Positions 30,961 to 37,673 of a DNA stretch of 44,650 nucleotides are shown one piece after another (within the stretch, counting starts at the first letter, position 1; each line of letters begins with the position of its first letter). Under the pieces are notes generated by a model. It was not told the origin of the DNA, ran no database searches, and worked only from the letters and a program-made list of their open reading frames with translations. The DNA lies in contig NZ_NXIB02000010.1 of the NCBI RefSeq assembly GCF_002412335.2, forward strand, positions 1 to 44,650, in the 5' to 3' direction. The position numbers were made by a program, and so were the translations under genes. The DNA comes from Tychonema bourrellyi FEM_GT703. GTDB taxonomy: Bacteria; Cyanobacteriota; Cyanobacteriia; Cyanobacteriales; Microcoleaceae.

Positions 30961-32530
30961 CAGTCAATTAATTGGGGTAAGCCTCGCATTCAATTTTCAC
31001 GATTCTAATTGTGCGCTGTCAATCGGTAATACAATTGTTGCAACACTGGAACTTGAAAGACTATTCCGTTCAAAGCGTATGAGCGCTTCCATAGCTCATA
31101 TGGAACTTGCTGTTAATTATTTGCTGCATTGCTATAACTTGAGGTCAAGTCAGATTGACTATTTAGTAGTAAACGCGCTGAATAACCCTTTCGATCAAGT
31201 AAGCAGTAATAAAGATATTCGCGAAGCAACTTATCGCTTTCTTGGAAAAGACCACCTTACATACGTGGTTCGGCATCATCTTGCCCATGCTGGTTACTTT
31301 TACTTTTCACCTTTCCGTAGAGCTCTGATCTGTAGTTGTGACGGAGGCGGCGATCTTGGAGAAAGAGTTACTTATTTTCTGGGCGATGGTGCTTGTTTAG
31401 AGCGGCTTGAGATCGAAGTGTCCAGACATACATCTACAAAGCCATACGGTCAATTTTCATCCTTTTTATATGGCGAAGCTTTTTGTGAGGGTAAGCTTAT
31501 GGCTCTATCTAGTTTTGGTGCAACATCTGAAAGGATAATAGAATTAGTAAACAGTATCTTTCCAAAGCTACGTAACGTACTTTTTTCTGAAGGTCAAGGC
31601 TTGCTAAATGAGACATTTCAAGGGTTTCAAGGAATGGCTCAATCTGACCCAATACAAGCAGCCGATTTAGCTTATGCGGTTCAGGAGGAATTCGTTAGAA
31701 GACGAGTATCGGATATAAAAAGTGTTTTTATACCAGAGTACAAAAACTTAGTCTTGGTTGGAGGTAGCGCTCTTAACTTATCTTGCAACACCAGTATTCT
31801 AAACGAAGTTACCAAAAATGTTTATATCCCTCCTTGCTGCGACGATACTGGTATAGCCGCTGGACAGTGTGCTGTTGTAATAGCAAATTTGCTAGGAGTT
31901 CGAGCTACGTTCAATCTTCCATACATGAGCGTAGATGAAAATAACTTAGAACGTAGCAGATATTTTGGTTCTGCTTCAGCGCAACATAATCTTGTTCAGG
32001 ATGTGACTGTTGCAGCAAAACAACTGGCGGAGGGGGCATTGTGTCTCACACACATTGGTCGCCCCGAAGTCGGACCTCGCGCACTTGGACATAGATCGTT
32101 TCTCATTGGTGCCGGAGACATTCGACAACGTGAATCTGTTAGTTCTACGATCAAAAAAAGAGAGTGGTATCGACCTGTTGCACCCATCATCCTAGCTGAG
32201 GATGCAACAGAATACTTTTTTGGAGGTCCCAACGAATCTCCTTATATGCTTTACAGCTACCACGCCACGGATACGGGCAAGGAATTTATCCCCGCAGGGC
32301 TTCATATTGATGGCACTGCTCGTGTTCAAACAGTTACTAAAGAGGATGATGAAACGCTATACCGCCTCCTGATAGAATATAAAAAGATCACAGGGGTCGG
32401 TGTGCTATTGAACACCTCATTGAATTTGAAAGGTCAACCATTATCCAATTTTGCTTTTGATACTTTGGAAATATCGAGAAAAATAAACATGAAATCATTC
32501 ATTTTAACTAATGAGGAAAGTGAAAATTAA
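30950..32530 (+). CDS. Carbamoyltransferase, TobZ/NodU/CmcH family (gene 3 of the operon)
   Basis: Transfers carbamoyl from carbamoyl phosphate by way of carbamoyl-AMP to a hydroxyl or amine. The start ATG 30950, with GGAG at about 30939, overlaps gene 2 by 11 bases and gives 526 residues; the frame is open from 30875 but inside gene 2. Kae1-like half: NFHDSNCALSIG, metal histidines H109-H-L-A-H113, CDGGGDLGER, LVLVGGSALNLSCNT, PPCCDDTGIAAGQC. YrdC-associated C-terminal half: GRPEVGPRALGHRSFLIGA, KKREWYRPVAPIIL, LLNTSLNLKGQPLS. All core motifs look intact. Relatives act on antibiotics, Nod factors and saxitoxin (SxtI), but no such pathway genes are here. Confidence 0.88.
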   Translation: MAIDSQLIGVSLAFNFHDSNCALSIGNTIVATLELERLFRSKRMSASIAHMELAVNYLLHCYNLRSSQIDYLVVNALNNPFDQVSSNKDIREATYRFLGKDHLTYVVRHHLAHAGYFYFSPFRRALICSCDGGGDLGERVTYFLGDGACLERLEIEVSRHTSTKPYGQFSSFLYGEAFCEGKLMALSSFGATSERIIELVNSIFPKLRNVLFSEGQGLLNETFQGFQGMAQSDPIQAADLAYAVQEEFVRRRVSDIKSVFIPEYKNLVLVGGSALNLSCNTSILNEVTKNVYIPPCCDDTGIAAGQCAVVIANLLGVRATFNLPYMSVDENNLERSRYFGSASAQHNLVQDVTVAAKQLAEGALCLTHIGRPEVGPRALGHRSFLIGAGDIRQRESVSSTIKKREWYRPVAPIILAEDATEYFFGGPNESPYMLYSYHATDTGKEFIPAGLHIDGTARVQTVTKEDDETLYRLLIEYKKITGVGVLLNTSLNLKGQPLSNFAFDTLEISRKINMKSFILTNEESEN

Positions 32531-32561
32531 TCTTGTTAGTGAGGCATTTTTTAAGTCTTGC

Positions 32562-32733
32562 ATATGTTTGGAAGCCCTATGAAGGTGAAGTTTATAGACC
32601 ACTACTAGCATCACCGGACTTAAAGAACAAGCTTGATGAATTGCTGAGCGTGGGGTAAATCCTTTCAGTGGAGGCATAGCCCTTCACACCAAATACCAAA
32701 CAGTACGATGATTGTACGAGTTGCGATCGCTCA
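32562..32733 (+). pseudogene. Truncated 3' copy of the 34178-34702 gene (direct repeat A)
   Basis: From TATGTTTGG at 32563 it reads YVWKPYEGEVYRPLLASPDL, then NKLDELLSVG and TAA at 32656-32658, matching the last 32 residues of the 34178 gene with few changes. The DNA match continues past the stop to GCGATCGC near 32733, so it is a segmental duplicate (the intact counterpart is 34609-34775). It has no 5' part and abuts the carbamoyltransferase gene. Confidence 0.88.
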
Positions 32734-32752
32734 CTAAAACTCATCCTAATTA

Positions 32753-33208
32753 TTAAGTAGATAAAGACGGCACTGTAAAATTTGTAAACAATTGCACATC
32801 AAACTCACTACCTGTCAAAGAATTCACTAACCGTTCATCCAATGTTAGCAACGGTGCTGTGACTTGCTCTGACAGTGCCACATAGCAGCCATCATAAGCT
32901 GTGATACCATAGTCCAATCCAATTTGAACAGCTTTATTCATTAGCTCTTTGGTTGAAGTAACTTGAAATCGTAAAGCTTTTAAGTCACTTAGATCGGCCT
33001 GAACTTGTTCGGCAGTGTAGAGTTTAGCTCGAACATACTTCCAAAGAACATTAGCACACTCAATATAAAACAGATCTGGCACAAAAAACTCAACAGCCGG
33101 ATCGTCAAGACAATCGAATAATTGATTAACTTTAGGAGTCAAAGGATCGACGATAAACTGCTTAATACAAATATTTGTATCCAGTACCAATCGTAGCGGA
33201 ACAGTCAT
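32753..33208 (-). CDS. vapC: VapC-like PIN-domain toxin
   Basis: PIN-fold ribonuclease, 151 residues. The four acidic active-site residues are in place: Asp10 (LVLDTN), Glu50 (FYIECANVLW), Asp106 (ITAYDGCYVAL) and Asp124 (LLTLDERL). Such toxins usually cut tRNA or rRNA. Its start overlaps the antitoxin stop by four bases (ATGA), the usual VapBC coupling. It is located inside the direct repeat pair 32562/34609, so it may have arrived with that rearrangement. Confidence 0.92.
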   Translation of the reverse strand: MTVPLRLVLDTNICIKQFIVDPLTPKVNQLFDCLDDPAVEFFVPDLFYIECANVLWKYVRAKLYTAEQVQADLSDLKALRFQVTSTKELMNKAVQIGLDYGITAYDGCYVALSEQVTAPLLTLDERLVNSLTGSEFDVQLFTNFTVPSLST

Positions 33209-33480
33209 CTGTTGCGATCCTCTCGAATCAAAACAGTGCTATCCGTTAATCCAAAATCCCTTGGATTAACTCTAGGACGACTGCGAATCCTTTGTAGGAT
33301 TGCTGACGTTAGTTGGCTTTCTTGCGCCCGATCTATCATTACTTTGTCGGACTCAAATGATTGCTTCAATAGATGAATCACTGCCTCATTGAGAGTAAAA
33401 TTTTTTTCAGAGGCAAGACATTGAATACGACTGTATAATTCATCGGGTAGATTTTGAATCTGAAGTGTAGCCATTGCCAT
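33205..33480 (-). CDS. vapB: VapB-like ribbon-helix-helix antitoxin
   Basis: 91 residues; the N-terminus MATLQIQNLPDELYSRIQCL and FTLNEAVIHLLKQ form a ribbon-helix-helix (Arc-type) DNA-binding domain, of the FitA/VapB kind. The C-terminus is charged and would wrap the PIN toxin. Two starts are possible, 33480 (MAMATLQ) and 33474 (MATLQ); the second is the usual form. Autoregulation of the pair is expected. Confidence 0.87.
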   Translation of the reverse strand: MAMATLQIQNLPDELYSRIQCLASEKNFTLNEAVIHLLKQSFESDKVMIDRAQESQLTSAILQRIRSRPRVNPRDFGLTDSTVLIREDRNR

Positions 33481-33532
33481 TTCATAGTTACTTTATTCAT
33501 TATATCACAGTTTAACTCAAGCGTCAATGTTC

Positions 33533-33597
33533 AGAAACCGGGTTTCTCAGATAACTCAAGCATCGCCGCCGAGATTTTCTTCAGAAACCCGGTTTTT
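33533..33597. repeat. AGAAACCGGGTTTCT palindrome pair
   Basis: AGAAACCGGGTTTCT (33533-33547) is a perfect palindrome around its centre and recurs as AGAAACCCGGTTTTT (33583-33597). It lies between the vapB start and the 33704 gene. This palindrome is a common dispersed repeat between cyanobacterial genes. Confidence 0.75.
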
Positions 33598-33703
33598 CAC
33601 CCCCACGCGATACGGCCACCAAAAGAAAGCGCGATCGCGTGAAACCAATGCAGCAATTACCTTATAATTAGTCTGGCGATCGTGTTAGGCTGATGAAACG
33701 CTC

Positions 33704-34147
33704 ATGACAAGACTCTATTATCGAGGCATGGCAGAAGAAAACGGTAAACCCAAAATCGGACGCAATGCGAGGCTACTGGGAGTCAGACCCGCTATTGACA
33801 TTGATGTTGAGCAAGTGCCCAAAGAATGGTTGGATGAACAAGGTTATTTACGGCCAGAAACAGAGCGCAATTCTTCAGAGGAGTCTGTCACTGTAGCTAT
33901 TAGAAACACAAAAGGAATGTCCGTATCCCTATCTATCGAAGGCTTGCCACCATTTCGCAAACCCCCAAAATTTGGCGGCACAGGAAAAGATCCTCTTTGG
34001 CAGATTGACGACAGCAAGATCGTCGGAGATATTGAAGCTGTACAAGATAGTCCAACTCATGTCAGTATTTTGCCAAGCGCTACAATGCTTTTAGAGAAAT
34101 ATGAAACAGCCCTCGCCCAGACACAAAGCGAATGGGAGAAAGTTTGA
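33704..34147 (+). CDS. Possible Tse2-like ADP-ribosyltransferase toxin
   Basis: 147 residues. The N-terminus LYYRGMAEENGKPKIGRNARLLGVRP followed by DIDVEQVP and KGMSVSLSIEGLPPF (in pieces) recalls Tse2-type toxin domains, which have an LYR start, a GPSARxLGVRPG-like turn and a GMSVS motif. The likeness is by eye and short. The next gene, 30 bp downstream, is a small acidic protein whose 3' end is duplicated nearby, as immunity genes often are. I would call it a candidate toxin, with a plain hypothetical protein as the alternative. Confidence 0.5.
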   Translation: MTRLYYRGMAEENGKPKIGRNARLLGVRPAIDIDVEQVPKEWLDEQGYLRPETERNSSEESVTVAIRNTKGMSVSLSIEGLPPFRKPPKFGGTGKDPLWQIDDSKIVGDIEAVQDSPTHVSILPSATMLLEKYETALAQTQSEWEKV

Positions 34148-34177
34148 TAGTTTAATTTAGTCAAGGGGAGAACAGCA

Positions 34178-34702
34178 ATGGCATGGGTATTTAGCTTATC
34201 GGCTGAATGTGGGACAAAGCAATCTGAAGCAGAGCAATTTGCTCAATATTTCAATCAAATTTCCTGGACGATCTCAAACGGTACACATTCCCAATGTCGG
34301 GCAGAAATTTTTCAGGATATAGAAGAAAATTGGTGGTGCCGAGTTTGTCCAAGTGGCATCAGTGAGATTGGGATAGACACTCCAGAAAGTGCTTATTTAA
34401 TGACGGAAATAGGTATCTTTCTGTATCATAGTTTGCGGTTTGCTCCACCGTTTCGGTATGCTTTAGTTGGTATGGAAGTAGATGAGTTTAGAACCTATAG
34501 CGAATTGATTGAAGAATCGGCCTTGGTTTTTCCAGGATTGGTTTTGGCTGAAGCTGTTTGGCAAGCGACTGGATCGGATTCGGTTTTTCGATCGTTCAGT
34601 CTTGGATATGTTTGGAAGCCCTATGAAGGTGAAGTTTATAGACCACTAATAGCATCGCCTGACCTAAAGAACAAGCTTGATGAATTACTGAGTGTGGGGT
34701 AA
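34178..34702 (+). CDS. Putative immunity/antitoxin partner of the 33704 gene
   Basis: 174 residues, acidic, no signal peptide or membrane segment. It contains FQDIEENWWCRVCPSGISEIG and FAPPFRYALVGMEVDEFRTYSEL and ends YRPLIASPDLKNKLDELLSVG. AAGGGGAG precedes the ATG. No known domain is recognised. Its pairing with the Tse2-like gene and the truncated second copy of its 3' end at 32562 suggest an immunity protein; this is inference from context. Confidence 0.6.
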   Translation: MAWVFSLSAECGTKQSEAEQFAQYFNQISWTISNGTHSQCRAEIFQDIEENWWCRVCPSGISEIGIDTPESAYLMTEIGIFLYHSLRFAPPFRYALVGMEVDEFRTYSELIEESALVFPGLVLAEAVWQATGSDSVFRSFSLGYVWKPYEGEVYRPLIASPDLKNKLDELLSVG

Positions 34703-34778
34703 ATCCCTTCAGTGGATCGATCGCCCTTCGCAGCAAATACCAAACACTGCGATAATTGCACGAGTTGCGATCGCCTCT

Positions 34779-35438
34779 CTAAGGTGAATTTCGCATATAA
34801 TCCTTATTAACAGCAGCATTTTCTATCTGATTACGGAATACATCAAGCATTCCCATAATTTCTGTGTGTAACTCTATATACTCTTCTCTGTCAACCGTCA
34901 AATAGTTACCATGTGCAATTTCGTTTCTTGTTTTCAAAAGCTTAATATCGATTAACACGGACTTAGTAGAGTAAACCGAAAAGTCTATTCCCAGAGTACA
35001 AGTTATTTCCTTCAAAATGTCAGAAGACAGATTGGATGCAGTAGAAATTGCATCTTTGTCTTTGTATGGCAAAGAGCATTTAGTATTTAAGTTAGAAAGG
35101 AAGAAATCACAAACAGGTATATATAATGATGGTTTATTTGTGTCTCTAGCCTCATTCAATTTTGTCTTCATTGCCAGAGCTAGAAAATTGCTACTAAGCT
35201 GATCGTAGCGAAGCTTTTGCATAGCAACATACTCTAGATAACTATTTGATGCTAATTTGACAAAACCTTCCCAATGAGCATAGAGAATACATATTCCACT
35301 CCGAATCAACGCATTATGCCTTTGAGGAGAAACATTTCTCGCTTCTACCAAGGATTTGATTTCCGAAAGTTCCTTCTTTCGCCAAGCAAGATCAGTGGAA
35401 AGCTTATCACTTAATTGTTCAGCAGTTCGGATACTCAT
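34779..35438 (-). CDS. MAE_28990/MAE_18760-type HEPN protein
   Basis: 219 residues, all helical. LIRSGICILYAHWEGFVKLASNSYL (about 45-69, in two pieces) and RNEIAHG (Arg171-x4-His176) are the hallmarks of this HEPN group, whose Rx4-6H motif is the RNase site in active members. HEPN proteins commonly serve as toxins or effectors in defence systems. Its start overlaps the stop of the DUF262 gene by one base (TAATG), so both are cotranscribed and likely interact. Confidence 0.87.
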   Translation of the reverse strand: MSIRTAEQLSDKLSTDLAWRKKELSEIKSLVEARNVSPQRHNALIRSGICILYAHWEGFVKLASNSYLEYVAMQKLRYDQLSSNFLALAMKTKLNEARDTNKPSLYIPVCDFFLSNLNTKCSLPYKDKDAISTASNLSSDILKEITCTLGIDFSVYSTKSVLIDIKLLKTRNEIAHGNYLTVDREEYIELHTEIMGMLDVFRNQIENAAVNKDYMRNSP

Positions 35439-36559
35439 TAGGGTGAAAATACTTCTCTACCAAGCGGAATCAGGTAAGGTAAACGTCTTGCAGCATTCAC
35501 GCCTGCTCCCGACCATTTTTGATACGTCGGATGTGACCAAATACTTTTTATACGCTCGGATATTTGGTTTATTTGAGGTATAATTTTATAGTGATATCCG
35601 ATTCCCAAAGCTACCACTTCATATGCAGATAATAGAAAACCACCAAGGAACCTGTCTTGTTCGGATTTATATCTCTTGAAACTATCCTCACCTGTAGTTT
35701 CATTCAGAAGATCGAATGTTGTTTTGAATGCAGTTTCTATATGCTGATAATCTATTTTTTTATTAAGAGCCATTTCACGCATTTTGTCGGTCAGAAAAAC
35801 GCTAACATCACCACCCAATTTTTGAAGACTTATCTCATCTTGATCGAATAGAAGTATGAAGCGCAATACTAACTCCATATCATACTGCTCTTCATAAAGC
35901 CTATCACTTAAAGCCGTACATTTTTTGAATGCTTCATAATCTGCCAGCGTTCGCATCAATTGATATAAATTTTTATTCAACATCAAAAGAATACAATTTC
36001 TCACTTCTTGAGGTGTCGCAACGGAACCTCCTGTGTTCAGTCGTTGAAATAGCTCATATTTCATCATTTCATCGCTTTCTTTTTCAACAATATTGACAGC
36101 AATTTTTGAGCGCTTAATCAATAAACGTTGTGTTTGAGTGAAAGAATTATCTTTGTCATTTGGATCGTCCCATTTTTTACCTTCTAAAGAAGCTAAATAT
36201 GTAGTTTTTTGTAGAGCTACTGGATGTGCATTGTTTTCTGATTCATCTTTTTCTGATTCATCTTTTTTCAAAAGACCGACAAATTCATATATTGTTGATA
36301 GTCTCTGAACACCATCTACAACATCCCAAACACCATCATCTCTTTGGCTCACAAAAATTGGTGGAATAGGTATACCTAGCAAGATTGATTCTATGAAGGT
36401 TGATTTTTGATGATCTGACCAACGGAAAAATCTCTGAAAATCTGGATGAATATCAATCTCACTCTTCTCATAAAGGCTGATCCACTCTCCAATAGACATT
36501 GAGTAGCCATCAGTCCTAATTTCTTGCCTTGTTTTGTCAATCTCATCTTGCAGGGACAT
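35438..36559 (-). CDS. DUF262 (ParB/GmrS-like N-terminal) protein
   Basis: 373 residues. The N-terminal part is a DUF262 domain: IDIHPDFQRFFRWSDHQKST, FIESILLGIPIPPIFV and DVVDGVQRLSTI (Asp82-Gly83-x-Gln85-Arg86), the ParB-related NTPase motif found in GmrS and similar defence proteins. The C-terminal half is helical and has no DUF1524 HNH nuclease, so unlike GmrSD the nuclease role would fall to the HEPN partner encoded next (inference). Confidence 0.85.
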   Translation of the reverse strand: MSLQDEIDKTRQEIRTDGYSMSIGEWISLYEKSEIDIHPDFQRFFRWSDHQKSTFIESILLGIPIPPIFVSQRDDGVWDVVDGVQRLSTIYEFVGLLKKDESEKDESENNAHPVALQKTTYLASLEGKKWDDPNDKDNSFTQTQRLLIKRSKIAVNIVEKESDEMMKYELFQRLNTGGSVATPQEVRNCILLMLNKNLYQLMRTLADYEAFKKCTALSDRLYEEQYDMELVLRFILLFDQDEISLQKLGGDVSVFLTDKMREMALNKKIDYQHIETAFKTTFDLLNETTGEDSFKRYKSEQDRFLGGFLLSAYEVVALGIGYHYKIIPQINQISERIKSIWSHPTYQKWSGAGVNAARRLPYLIPLGREVFSP

Positions 36560-36723
36560 AGTTCAATGTGTATTAAATGTTGTTATGTATAACCATTTTT
36601 GTAGAATAGGGATACTTAGCCATTCTACTGTGTTCCGTTGCGTCTGACAAAAAGTCAGTCTTTAACCATGTAGATTATACCATATCAAACGATTTCTTGC
36701 GTAACCCTGATTAATCAACCAAA

Positions 36724-37332
36724 TTACTGCCGCCGAATCCCCTTAATAAACTCCTGTCTAGCCTCAATTATTGAAGGCATTAAAACGCAACGCACCAACA
36801 ATTCTAAATCCAACTCTGGCAACAACTCACTTCTGGAAACTTGCTCATAATTATCCTCACGCAACCCATAAACAGACAACTGATTATTTTCCCAAAACCA
36901 GACTTCAGGAATGCGAAGTCGCAGATATTTAGCTAGTTTATTTGTACTCCCGCTAGTAATTGTCACCTCCACTGCTAAATCGGGATGCTCTTTCTTTTTA
37001 CCTATATAATAAGACTCGTCAGGTTCAAAGGAAACATCTTTGGCTCGATTTCTGCGAGTCGCACTACCTACAGGAAAAAATGTAATTCCGAACTCACAAA
37101 AGTATGCTTCCAGCAATATAGCGATCGCCTTTTTAAAGCTTTCATGTGCTTCACCCAATGTCATAAACTCAATCCACCCATCAAGATAAGTTATCCGCAA
37201 ACCAGAAGAGTCTGCCATCAAAGATTCTAGAGCCTCAAATTGCTCCCAACTATAATAACTGGGGAGAACAAATCGCTGTTCCCCAAGCGTACCTATTTCT
37301 TCTAAAAGTTGTGCAGTCACAGGTATCACCAT
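36724..37332 (-). CDS. Uma2-family (DUF820) protein, second member
   Basis: 202 residues; carries the Uma2 pattern VSFEPDESYYIG (about 101-112) and HPDLAVEVTITSGSTNKL (Asp, Glu and Lys of a PD-(D/E)xK-like site). It is only distantly similar to the 18152 member. It is located at the right edge of the accessory island, 165 bp upstream of the DUF262 gene on the same strand; a functional link is not shown. Confidence 0.85.
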   Translation of the reverse strand: MVIPVTAQLLEEIGTLGEQRFVLPSYYSWEQFEALESLMADSSGLRITYLDGWIEFMTLGEAHESFKKAIAILLEAYFCEFGITFFPVGSATRRNRAKDVSFEPDESYYIGKKKEHPDLAVEVTITSGSTNKLAKYLRLRIPEVWFWENNQLSVYGLREDNYEQVSRSELLPELDLELLVRCVLMPSIIEARQEFIKGIRRQ

Positions 37333-37404
37333 CCTATTTTAAATATTACTACCCCCTACCTAGCCAAAACCAGGCAGGGGCATTCTCTCACATTCTAGCT
37401 TAAT

Positions 37405-37673
37405 AAACATTTTCAGAAAAGCCAGTCTTGAACAGGCAGGATGCCTGTTCCACAAGAAATATGGTCGAGGTTTAACTCAGATCTTGCACCAATATCAATA
37501 AGCCTTTCACAGGCGGGCAGGATGCCCACCCCACAAGAAAATTCATTCTTTGTGGAACAGGCATCTTGCCTGTTACTGACAATGGTGCAACATATGAGTC
37601 TAATAGACATCGCAAGAATTGCCAGTCTTGAACAGGCAGGATGCCTGTTCCACAAGAATTATTGGAAAGGTCT
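37405..37673. repeat. Cluster of at least three 72-bp-type inverted-repeat elements
   Basis: Three copies of the core GAACAGGC...GCCTGTTC, at about 37429-37451, 37505-37535 (a diverged GGCGGGCAGGATGCCCACCCC form) and 37629-37652, plus a half core at 37553-37575 in the other orientation. The last copy, 37604-37673, has recognisable ends TAGACATC and GGTCTA. Its right end runs into the stop codon of the transketolase-family gene. Confidence 0.75.
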
